NCBI RefSeq assembly: GCF_002575655.3
Contig: NC_053040.3
Coordinates: 225,322,628-225,386,627 of the forward strand
DNA length: 64,000 bases
Reading direction: 5' to 3'
From: Aegilops tauschii subsp. strangulata
Taxonomy: Eukaryota > Streptophyta > Magnoliopsida > Poales > Poaceae
Position numbers and translations under genes: made by a program. Below are positions 35,881-46,700 of this stretch, piece by piece. Each line of letters starts with the position of its first letter. Position 1 is the stretch's first letter. The notes beneath the pieces were generated by a model that was not told the DNA's origin, did no database searches, and was given only the letters and a program-made list of their open reading frames with translations.

Positions 35881-36831
35881 CATTCAGATCCGTATGTATT
35901 TTGCAAATTTCTTTGTCTACAATGCTCTGCACGGAGCTACTCTAGCTAAATGCTCCCACTTTTAATATGTATCCAGATCGAGACTTAGAGTCATCTAGAT
36001 TGATGTCAAAGCTTGCATCGATGTAACTCTTTACGACGAACTCTTTATCACCTCCATAACCAAGAAATATTTCCTTAGTCCTCTAAGGATAGTTTTGACC
36101 GATGTTCAGTGATCTATTCCTAGATCACTATTGTACTCCCTTGCCAAACTCATGCTAAGGTATACAATAGGTCTGGAACATAGCATGGCATACTTTACAG
36201 AACCTATGGCTGAGGCATAGGGAATGACTTTCATTCTCTCTCTATCTTCTGCCGTGGTCGGGTTTTGAGTCTTACTCAACTTCACACCTTGCAATACAGG
36301 CAAGAATTACTTCTTTGACCGTTCCATTTTGAACTACTTCATAATCTTGTCAAGGTATGTACTTTTTGAAAGTCCAATTAAGCGTCTTGATCTATCTCTA
36401 TAGATCTTGCTGCCCAATATATAAGCAGCTTCACCGAGGTCTTTCATTGAAAAATTCTTATTCAAGTATCCTTTTATGCTATCCAGAAATTTTATATTAT
36501 TTTCGATCAACAATATGTCATCCACATATAATATTAGAAATGCTACAGAGCTCCCACTCACTTTCTTGTAAATACAGGCTTCTCCAAAAGTCTGTATAAA
36601 ACCATATGCTTTGATCACACTATCAAAGCGTATATTCCAGCTCCGAGAAGCTTGCACCAGTCCATAAATGGATCGCTGGAGCTTGCATACTTTGTTAGCA
36701 CCTTTAGAATCGACAAAACCTTCTGGTTGCATCATATACAACTTTTCTTTAAGAAATCCATTAAGGAATGTAGTTTTGACATCCATTTGCCAAATTTCAT
36801 AATCATAAAATGAGGCAATTGCTAAGATGAT
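35880..36831 (-). pseudogene. Copia reverse transcriptase and RNase H remnants
   Basis: The frame reads MDVKTTFLNGFLKEKLYMMQ, AFLILYVDDILLIENN (YVDD box intact) and MKDLGEAAYILGSKIYRD, then a TAG at 36334-36336 after LDKIMK. The frame resumes in 36303-36106 (GVKLSKTQNPTTAEDRERMK, ASAIGSVKYAMLCSRP). The RNase H part (about 36100-35880) is short, with YIDASFDINLDDSKSRSGYI recognisable and the central acidic region missing. The block is separated from the integrase frame by an in-frame TGA at 36832-36834. Confidence 0.88.
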
Positions 36832-38343
36832 TCAGACAGACTTAAGCATCGCTACGGGTGAGAAGGTCTCATCGTAGTCAATTCCTTGAACTTGTCGAAA
36901 ACCTTTCGCAATAAGTCGAGCTTTGTAGATAGTAACATTACCGTCAGCGTCAGTCTTCTTCTTGAAGATCCATTTATTCTCTATGGCTTGCCGATCATCG
37001 GGCAAGTCAACCAAAGTCCACACTTTGTTCTCATACATTGATCCCATCTCAGATTTCATGGCCTCAGGCCATTTCACGGAATCTGGGCTCATCATCACTT
37101 CATCATAGTTCGTAGGTTTGTCATCGTATAGTAACATGACTTCCAGAACAGGATTTTCATACCACTCTGGTGCAGACCGTACTCTGGTTGACCTACGAGG
37201 TTCGGTAGTAACTCGATCTGAAGTTTCATGATCATCATCATTAACTTCCTCACTAATTGGTGTAGGAATCACTGGAATTGATTTCTGTGATGAACTACTT
37301 TCCAATTCGGGAGAAGGTACAATTACCTCATCAAGTTCCACTTTCCTCCCACTCACTTCTTTCGAGAGAAATTCGTTCTCTAGAAAGGATGCATTCTTAG
37401 CAACAAATATCTTGCCTTCGGATCTGCGAAAGAAGGTGTACCCAACAGTTTCCTTTGGGTATCCTATGAATACACATTTCTCTGATTTGGGTTTGAGCTT
37501 ATCAGGTTGAAGCTTTTTCACATAAGCATCGCAACCCCAAACTTTAAGAAACGACAGCTTAGGTTTCTTGCCAAACCACAGTTCATACGGTGTCGTTTCA
37601 ACGGATTTAGATGGTGCGCTATTTAACGTGAATGCAACTGTCCCTAATGCATAACTCCAAAAGGATAGTGGTAAATTGGTAAGAGACATCATAGATCGCA
37701 CCATATCTAATAAAGTACGGTTACGACGTTCGGGCACACCATTACGTTGTGGTGTTCCCGGTGGCGTGAGTTGCGAAACTATTCCACATTGTTTCAAATG
37801 AAGACCTAACTCGTAACTCAAATATTCGCCTCTGCGATCAGATCGTAGAAACTTTATTTTCTTGTTATGATGATTTTCCACTTCACTCTGAAATTCTTTG
37901 AACTTTCCAAATGTTTCAGACTTATGTTTCATTAAGTAGATATACCCATATCTGCTCAAATCATCTGTGAAGGTCAGAAAATAACGATACCCGCCACGAG
38001 CCTCAACACTCATCGGACCGCATACATTGGTATCTATTATTTCCAATAAGTCAGTGGCTCGCTCCATTGTTCCGGAGAATGGAGTCTTAGTCATCTTGCC
38101 CATGAGGCATGGCTCGCAAGCATCAAATGATTCATAATCAAGTGATTCCAAAAGTCCATCCGCATGGAGTTTCTTCATGCGCTTTACACCAATATGACCT
38201 AAACGGCAGTGCCACAAGTATGTTGCATTATCATTATCAACTTTGCATCTTTTGGCATCAATATTATGAATATGTGTATCACTACGATCGAGATTCAATA
38301 AACCATTTATATTAAGTGTATGACCATAGAAGGTTTGATTCAT
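36832..38343 (-). pseudogene. Copia integrase with D106N, plus start of RT
   Basis: The 503-codon frame contains the GAG-pre-integrase HHCC finger (H45, H50, C76, C79 in LWHCRLGHIG ... CEPC) and the integrase core. The first catalytic Asp, usually in H-T/S-D-V-C-G-P, is Asn106 here (DTNVCGP; codon AAT at 38028-38026). Asp169 (RSDRRGEY) and Glu205 (NGVPERRN) are present with exactly 35 residues between. After an acidic, Ser-rich linker the RT start is visible (ENKWIFKKKTDADGNVTIYK, GIDYDETFSPVA) before a TGA, probably from CGA. The protein would insert cDNA into nuclear DNA; this one is inactive. Confidence 0.92.
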
Positions 38344-38421
38344 GTAAACAGAACAACAATTATTCTTTTACTTAAAATGAATAACTGTATTGCAATAAAC
38401 ATGATTCAATCATATTCATGC

Positions 38422-39460
38422 TCAACACAAACACCAAATAACATTTATTTTAGGTCCAATACTAATCCCGAAGGTAAAAGGAGTGTGTGATGTGATCTTA
38501 TCAACCTTGGAATCATTTCCAACACACATCGTCACCTTGCGCTTAACTAGTCTCTGTTCATTTTGCAATTCATGTTTCGAGTTACTAATCTTAGCAACTG
38601 AACCGATATCAAATACCCTGGGGTTACTATGAACACTAGTAAAGTACACATCAATAACATGTATATCAAATATACTTTTGTTCACTTTGCCATCCTTCTT
38701 ATCCGCCAAGTATTCGGGGTAGTTCCGCTTCCAGTGAACATTCCCTTCGCAGTAGAAGCACTTAGTTTCTGGCTTAGGTCTAGCTTTGGGCTTCTTCACA
38801 GGACTGACAACTTGCTTGCCATTCTTCTTGAAGTTCCCTTTCTTTCATTTGCCCCTTTCTTGAAACTAGTGGTCTTGTTAACCATCAACACTTGATGATC
38901 TTTCTTGATTTCTACCTTCGCCGATTTTGGCATCACGAAGAGCTCGGGAATCGTTTTCATCATCCCTTGCATATTATAGTTCATCACGCAGTTCTAGTAA
39001 CTTGGTGATAGTGTCTAGAGAACTCTACCAATATCTATCTTATCTGGAAGATTAACTCCCACTTGATTCAAGCAATTGTAGTACTTAGACATTCTGAGCA
39101 CATGCTCACTAGTTGAGCGATTCTCCTCAATCTTGTAGGCAAAGTACTTGTCAGATGTCTCATACCTCTCGACTCGGGCATGAGTCTGAAATACCAATTT
39201 CAGCTCTTGGAACATATTATATGCTTTGTGGTGTTCAAAACGTTTTTGAAGGCCCGGTTCTAAGCCATAAAGCATGGTGCACTAAACTATCAATTAGTTA
39301 TCATACCGAGCTTGCCAAGCGTTCATAACGTCTGCATCTTCTCCTGCAATAGGTCCGTCACCTAGCGTTGCATCAAGCACATAATTCTTATGTGCAGCAA
39401 TGAGGATAATCCTCAGATCACGGACCCAGTCCGCATCATTGCTACTATCATCTTTTCAAC
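38422..39460 (-). pseudogene. Copia gag and protease remnants
   Basis: Gag pieces run from about 39460 leftward. NDADWVRDLRIILIAAHKNY and ADVMNAWQARYDN are followed by TAA and TAG stops, then MLYGLEPGLQKRFEHHKAYN and MSKYYNCLNQVGVNLPD. A frameshift near 39010 leads to NYNMQGMMKTIPELFVM. Another near 38800 leads to the zinc knuckle C14-F-Y-C17-E-G-N-V-H22-x4-Y27, in which the last Cys of CCHC is Tyr (TAC at 38721-38719). The protease motif reads FDIGS instead of D-T/S-G (Ile65). No single intact frame remains. Confidence 0.85.
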
Positions 39461-40305
39461 TTATTTTTCTCTAGGAACATATCAAAAATAAACGGGGAGC
39501 TACATCGCAAGCTATTGATCTACAACATAGATTATGCAAATACTATCAGGACTAAGTTCATGAAAAATTAAGTTCAATTAATCATATTATTTAAGATCTC
39601 CCACTTAGATAGACATCTCTCGAGTCATCTAAATGATCACGTGATCCATATCAACTAAGCCATGTCCGATCATCACGTGAGGTGGAGTAGTTTTCAATGG
39701 TGAACATCTCTATGTTGACCATATCAACTAAACCATGTCCGATCATCACGTGAGATGTAGTAGTTCACTATGTTGATTGTATATCTGCATATGCTAGGGT
39801 CGTCAAGTTTAACCCAAGTATTCTGCACGTGTAAAACTTTCTTACACCTGTTGTATGTGAACGTAGAGCTTATCACACCCGATCATCACGTGGTGTCTCG
39901 GCACGACGAACTGTAGCAACGATGCATACTCAGGGAGAACACTTATACCTTCAAATTTAGCGAGGGATCATCTTATTATGCTACCGCCGTACTAAGCAAA
40001 ATAAGATGCATAAAAAGATAAACATCACATGCAATCAAAATATGTGACATGATATGGCCATCATCATCTTGTGCCTTTGATCTCCATCTCCAAAGCACCG
40101 TCATGATCTCCATCGTCACCGGCTCGACACCTTGATCTCCATCTAGTATCGTTGTCGTCTCGCCAACTATTGCTTCGACGACTATCGCTACCGCTTAGTG
40201 ATAAAGTAAAGCAATTACATGGTGATTGCATTTCATACAATAAAGCGACAACCATAAGGCTCCTGCCAGTTGCCAATAACTTCTACAAAACATGATCATC
40301 TCATA

Positions 40306-40615
40306 CAACAATTTATATCTCATCACGTCTTGACCATATCACATCACAACATGCCCTGCAAAAACAAGTTAGACGTCTTCTACTTTATTGCAAGTTTTAC
40401 GTATACAACAATTTATATCTCATCACGTCTTGACCATATCACATCACAACATGCCCTGCAAAAACAAGTTAGACGTCTGCTACTTTGTTGTTGCAAGTTT
40501 TACGTATACAACAATTTATATCTCATCACGTCTTGACCATATGACATCACAACATGCCCTGCAAAAACAAGTTAGACGTCTTCTCCTTTTTTGTTGCAAG
40601 TTTTACATGGCTGTT
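40306..40615 (-). repeat. Three 100-103 bp tandem repeats in the Copia leader
   Basis: CAACAATTTATATCTCATCA starts at 40306, 40406 and 40509. Each unit includes ACATGCCCTGCAAAAACAAG and TTAGACGTCT. They lie between the 5' LTR and gag, in the untranslated leader. Confidence 0.9.
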
Positions 40616-40938
40616 GCGGGCTTCTAGCAGGAACCGTTCTTACCTATGCATTAAAACCACAACGATTTTTCGTCAAGTGTGCTGTTTTAAGCTTCCACAA
40701 GGACCGGCCATGGTCAAACTCGATTCAACTAAAGTTGGAGAAACAGTAACCTGCCAGCCACCTGTGTGCAAAGCACGTTGGTAGAACCGGTGTCATGAAC
40801 ATGGTCATGTAATGTTGCCGGGCCGCTTCATCCAACAATACCGCTGAATCAAAATAAGACGTTGGTGGTAAGCAGTATGACTATTATTGCCCACAACTCA
40901 TTGTGTTCCACTCGCGCATATCATCTACGCATAGACCT

Positions 40939-40952
40939 GGCTTGTTTGCCAC
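40939..40952 (-). promoter_or_regulatory. Altered Copia primer-binding site
   Basis: Directly after the 5' LTR the minus strand reads GTGGCAAACAAGCCAGG. Related Copia elements have GTGGTATCAGAGCCAGG here, complementary to initiator tRNA-Met. The two ends match but the middle six bases are changed, so priming by initiator tRNA would be poor. Confidence 0.55.
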
Positions 40953-42493
40953 TGTGGGGAACGTAGCATGCAATTTCAAAATTTTCCTACGATCACGCAA
41001 GATCTATCTAGGAGATGCATAGCAAGGAGAGGGGAGAGTGTGTCCATGTACCCACTTAGACCGAAAGCGGAAGCGTTAGGTTAACGCGGTTGATGTGGTC
41101 GAACGTCTTCATGATTCAACCGATCATAGTACCGAACGTACGGCACCTCCGTGTTCAGCACATGTTCAGCTCGATGACGTCCCTCGAATTCTTGATCTAG
41201 CAGAGGGTCGAGGGAGAGTTCCGTCAGCACGACGGCATGGTGACGGTGATGGTGATGTGATCCCCGCAGGGCTTCGCCTAAGCACTACAACGCTATGACT
41301 GGAGGAGTAAACTGGGGAGGGAGGCACCACACACGGCTAAGAGAACAATTGATGTGTCTCCAAGGGGCACCCCCTTCCCTAAACCACTTCGGCCTCCTCC
41401 CTTGTGGGGAGAGCACCAACCCCTTGTGGGCTGGTTAGCCTCCCTCCTATGGCCCATATGGCCCACATCTTTCCCCGGGGGGTTCCGGTAACCCCCTTCG
41501 GTACTCCGGTATGTACCTGATACACTCCGGAACCTTTCCAGTGTCCGAATACTACCTTCCAATATATCAATCGAACATTTCGAGACTCCTCGTCCTGTCC
41601 GTGATCTCATCCGGGACTCTGAACAAACTTCGGTCACCAAAACACATAACTCATAGTACAAATCGTCATCGAACGTTGAGCGTGCGGACCCTACGGGTTC
41701 GAGAACTATGTAGACATGACCGAGACACATCTCTAGTCAATAACCAATAGCGGAACCTGGATGCTCATGTTGGCTCCTACATATTCTACGAAGATCTTTA
41801 TCGATCAAACCGCAATAACAACATTCGTTATTCCCTTTGTCATCGGTATGTTACTTGCCCGAGATTCGATCGTAGGTTTCATCATACATAGTTCAATCTC
41901 GTTACCGGCAAGTCTCTTTACTCGTTCTATAATGCATCATCCCGCAACTAACTCATTAGTCACATTGCATGCAAGGCTTATAGTGATGTGCATTACCGAG
42001 AGGGCCCAGAGATACCTCTCCAATACTTAGAGTGACAAATCCTAATCCTGATCTATGCCAACCCAACAAACACCTTAGGAGACACCTGTAGAGCATCTTT
42101 ATAATCACCCAGTTACGTTGTGACGTTTGATAGCACACAAGGTGTTCCTCCGGTATTCGGGAGTTGCATAATCTCATAGTCAATGGAATATGTATAAGTC
42201 ATGAAGAAAGCAATAGCAATAAAACTGAACGATCATTATGCTAAGCTAACGATCATGATGTGATCCCATTCATCAAATGACAACTCATGTATATGGTTAG
42301 GAAACTTAACCATCTTTGATTAACAAGCTAGTCAAGTGGAGGATTACTAGGGACACTGTGTTTTTGTCTATGTATCCACACATGTATCAAGTTTATGGTT
42401 AATACAATTCTAGCATGAATAATAAACTTTTATCATGATATAAGGAAATATAAATAACAACTTTATTATTGCCTCTAGGGCATATTTCCTTCA
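40953..42493 (-). repeat. Copia 5' LTR, 1541 bp, internal deletion
   Basis: Colinear with the 33885-35645 LTR except for a loss of roughly 180 bp near 41368, where CTCCAAGGGG joins CACCCCCTTCCC. The lost part corresponds to about 34303-34480 of the other LTR and includes its TATA box. Terminal sequence is TGTGGGGAACG, one T shorter than the usual TGTTGGGGAACG. Confidence 0.88.
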
Positions 42494-42644
42494 GTCTCCC
42501 ACTTGCACTAGAGTCAATATTCTAGTTCACATCGCCATGTGATTTAACACCATTAGTTCACATCACCATGTGGTTAACACCCATAGTTCACATCGCCGTG
42601 TGACCAACACCCAAAGGGTTTACTAGAGTCAGTAATCTAGTTCA
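42494..42644 (-). mobile_element. Extra Copia internal scrap beyond the 5' LTR
   Basis: The 5' LTR is followed on the right by GTCTCCCACTTGCACTAGAG and repeated AGTTCACATCGCCATGTGA phrases, the same 3' untranslated sequence that lies at 35646-35800. So the middle LTR has internal sequence on both sides. The scrap ends at about 42644, where the tandem gene array begins. Confidence 0.85.
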
Positions 42645-42971
42645 ATAAGATCTGCATCCGACGGTGGCACCTATTGGACGCAAACATCAATAGAAAAGAA
42701 ATGCCACAGAACTGTGACACCACGCCCCTCCCCTACACATAAGACTGGCACGCGAGCATACGCAATTCCCATGTTCGGGTTGGGCTTGGCTCTTCACCTC
42801 ATCGAGAAGTTGAACAATGATGTTATTTACAACTGGAATAAAAATGACATACACTAATAAAACATTAAGACTACGAGGCGATGAAGTGCTGGTTAGGGGA
42901 GGCAAGAAGAAAGATGCATCCATCAACGACGTACTCTCTTCGACTCAAGGTGCCAGCCCACCAAATGGTGG
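42645..42971 (-). other. 3' flank of array unit A
   Basis: Downstream region (minus orientation) of copy A, shared with units B-E: the GAACATGGGAATTGCGTATG-type stretch, the CGAACAATGATG motif inverse (about 42810) and a minus-strand open frame at 42687-42926 beginning MDASFFLPP. See the finding on the conserved small frame. Confidence 0.6.
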
Positions 42972-43288
42972 CTAAGTAGCAGCGGCTTTCATGGCCAGGT
43001 CAACGTGCTTCCGAACAATGGCGTCCAAAGATTCCAGCCGGTGGAAGAACGCCAACGTCTTTCTGTCCTTGCTGGACTTGTAGTGGCCTATGTAGACAAT
43101 TTCCTCATAGATGTGGATGTGCAGGTCGACGGTTTATTGCATGGAGAGGCGCTGCGCGGCGAGCGCAGCCTCAAGGTGCACATTCTTCGTCATGACATCC
43201 AGCAGCTGCAGGGCCACCACTGCTTCAAAGAGTTTGTCACCATGGAGGCAGATGACGGTGGCAGGCAACAAGGAGCCTATGCGCATCT
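42972..43288 (-). pseudogene. Array copy A: C-terminal fragment of unknown gene family
   Basis: Matches residues from about 80 to the end of the 180-residue protein encoded at 58465-59007, ending KAAAT with TAG at 42974-42972. The codon for Glu127 is TAA, so the frame is broken. Upstream, at about 43288, the gene jumps straight to the distal 5' flank (TTTATTCATGTCAAGAAACA), so the first 75-80 codons and the proximal promoter are deleted. Confidence 0.85.
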
Positions 43289-43720
43289 GCTCCTTTATTC
43301 ATGTCAAGAAACAAGAAACGAGGTCGAGTTAATCCACCGCGCCTAAGTTTTTTGGGATTATAAGGTTTTCGTAAGTGATCGACACAATAACCATAAGATC
43401 TGCATCCAACGGTGGCACCTATTGGATCCAAACATCAATAAGAAAGAAATGCCACAAAACTGCGACACCACGCCCCTCCCCTACACATACGACTGGCATG
43501 CGAGCGTACACAACTCCCACGTTCGGGTTGCGCTTGGCAATTCGCCTCAACGAGAAGTCAAACAATGATGTTATTTACAACTGGAATAAAAATTCCATAT
43601 ACTAATAAAGCATTAAGGCCACGAGGCGATGCAGTGCTGGTTACAGGAGGCAAGAAGAAAGATTCATCCATCGACAACGTCCTCCTCTTTGACTCAGGGT
43701 GCCGGCCCACCAAAAGGCGG

Positions 43721-46700
43721 CTAAGTTGCAGCGTATTTCATGGCCAGGTCAAGTGCTTCCGAACAATGGGGTCCAAAGATTCCAGCCGGTGGAAGAAGGG
43801 AACGTCTTCTGTCCTCGCTGGCATTGTAGTGGCCTATGTAGACGATTTCCTCATAGACGTGGATGTAAAGGTCGACGGTTTCTTGCATGGCAAGGTGATA
43901 ACCCACAAGTATAGGGGATCAATTGTAGCCTCTTTCGATAAGTAAGAGTGTTGAACCCAACGAGGAGCTAAAGGTAGAACAAATATCCCCTCAAGTTCTA
44001 CCGACCACCGATACAACTCTACACACGCTTAACGTTCGCTTTACCTAGAACAAGTATAAAACTAGAAGTACTTTATAGGTGTTGTGGGATAGGTTTGCAA
44101 GAATATAAAGAGCACGTAAATAAAATCTAGGGGCTGTTTAGATAAAGACACAATAAAGTTAGTATAGAGAGTGTGGAAAAGTGGTGGTAGGAGTTGCGAA
44201 ATTGTCCCTAAGCAATTGACTACTTACTAGACCGATAGCAAGTCTTATGTGGGAGAGGCCACCGCTAGCATGTCATCCCTGACTTGGAATTCTATGCACT
44301 TATGATTGGAAATATTAGCAAGCATCCGCAACTACTAACATTCATTAAGGTAAAACCCAACCATAGCATTAAGATATATTGGTCCCCCTTCAATCCCGTA
44401 TGCATCAATTTCTATGCTAGGTTGAAGCTTCTGTCACTCTTGCCCTCCAATACATAGTCCTATCAACATACAACTAGCCCTATGGTGTGATCCATGCGCG
44501 CGCTCATATGATGGGCACCAAAGGACAAACAACATAACCACAAGCAAATTAAACCAATCATAGCAATTCACCAATTACCGATAGGACAACGAAAATCTAC
44601 TCAGACATCATAGGATGGCAACACATCATTGGATAATAATATGAAGCATAAAGCACCATGTTCAAGTAGAGGGTACATCGGGTTTCGGGAGAGTGGACCG
44701 TTGTAGATAGATGGGGGAAGGTGATGGAGATGTTGGTGAAGATGACGGAGGTGTTGGTGTAGATTGCGGTGATGATGATGGCCCCGGTGGCGTTCCGGCG
44801 CCACCGGAAGAGAGGGGGAGAGGGCCCCCCCTTCTTCTTCTTGTTCTTCTTCTTCCTTGACCTTCTCCCTAGATGGGAGAAGGGTTTCCCCTGTGGTCCT
44901 TGGCATCCATGGCATGGAGGGGCGAGAGCCCCTCCGAGATTGGATCCGTCTCTTTGTCTCTCTCTGTTTCTGCATTCCTGATTCCGCCCTTTCACCCTTT
45001 CTTATATTCCCGGAGATCCGTAACTCCGATTGGGCTGAAATTTGGACACGATTTTTATCTGGATATTGGCTTTCTTGCGGTGAAAGAAGGGCACCAACCG
45101 CCTGACGAACTGGCCACGAGGGCCCAGGGCACGCCTGACCCACTGGGCGCGCCCCTCACCCTCGTGGGCCCCTCGGGCATCGTCTCGCTTTGATTCCACT
45201 TCCCAAAATTCACATATATTCCAAAAAAATCCGTCAGTTTTTATCCCGTTTGGATTCCGTTTGATAGGATTTTTTGCGAAACAAAAAACATGCAACAAAC
45301 AGGAACTGGCACTGGGCACTGGATCAATATGTTAGTCCCAAAAATAGTATAAAAAGTTGCCAAAAGTATGTAAAAGTTGTAGAATATTGGCATGGAACAA
45401 TCAAAAATTGTAGATACGACGGAGACGTATTAGCATCCCCAAGCTTAATTCCTGCTCGTCCTCGAGAAGGTAAATGATAAAAAAAGATAATCTTTGATGT
45501 GGAATGCTACCTAGCATAATCTTGATCACATAATCTAGTCATGGCATGAATATTAAGACACGAGTGATTCAAAGCAATAGTCTATCATTTGACATTAAGA
45601 CAATAATACTTCAAGCATACTAATAAAGTAATCATGTCTTCTCAAATTAACATGGCCAAAGGAAGTTCATCCCTACAAAATCATATAGTTTGGCTATGCT
45701 TCATCTTCGTCACACAAAAATGCTCTCATCATGCACAACCCCGATGACAAGCCAAGCAATTGTTTCATACTTTAGTATTCTCAAACTGTTTCAATTTTCA
45801 CGCAATACATGAGCGCGAGCCATGGACATAGCACTATAGGTGGAATAGAATATGATGGTGGAGGTTGTGTGGAGAAGACAAAAAGGAGAAAGTCTCACAT
45901 CGACGCGACTAATCAATGGGCTATGGAGATGCCCATCAATTGATGTCAATGTGAGGAGTAGGGATTGCCATGCAACGGATGCACTAGAGCTATAAGTGTT
46001 TGAAAGCTCAAACTGAAACTAAGTGGGTGTGCATCCAACTTGCTTGCTCATGAAGACCTAGGGCATTTGAGGAAGCCCATCGTTGGAATATACAAGCCAA
46101 GTTCTATAATGAAAATTCCCACTAGTATATGAAAGTGATAACTCAAGAGACTCTCTATATGAAGAACATGGTGCTACTCTAAAGCACAAGTGTGGTAAAA
46201 GGATAGTAACATTGTCCCTTCTCTCTTTTCTCTCTCTTTTTTAGGCTTCTTTGGCCTCTCTCTTTTTTTTGGGGGGGGGGGGCTTCTTTGGCCACTTTTA
46301 TTTTGATAACCTCACATGGGACAATGTACTAATTATGATGACCATCACACTTTTATTTACTTACAACTCGATATCTAAAACAAAGTATGACTCTATATGA
46401 ATGCCTCCGGCGGTGTACCGGGATGTGCAATGATCTAGCGTAGCAAAGATATCAAAAAACGGACAAGCCCCGAAAACATCATGCTAGCTATCTTACGATC
46501 ATGCAAAGCAAATGACAATAAATGCTCAAGTCATGTATATGATGATGATGGAAGTTGCATGGCAATATATCTCGGAATGGCTATGGAAATGCCATGATAG
46601 GTAGGTATGGTGGCTGTTTTGAGGAAGATATAAGGAGGCTTATGTGTGATAGAACGTATCGTATCACGCGGTTTGGATGCACCGACGAAGTTTGCACAAA

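Larger units (their letters stand above)
33885..42493 (-). mobile_element. Copia LTR retrotransposon (Angela/WIS/BARE-like)
   Basis: The minus-strand element has its 3' LTR at 33885-35645 and its 5' LTR at 40953-42493, with a total length of 8.6 kb, normal for the group. Internal order on the minus strand is leader with primer site, gag, protease, integrase, RT, RNase H, polypurine tract: the Copia order with integrase before RT. All coding parts are damaged. The left flank is the older Gypsy LTR (ends CTGGT at 33884). The right flank is not target DNA but a second piece of Copia interior (42494-42644). Confidence 0.9.
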
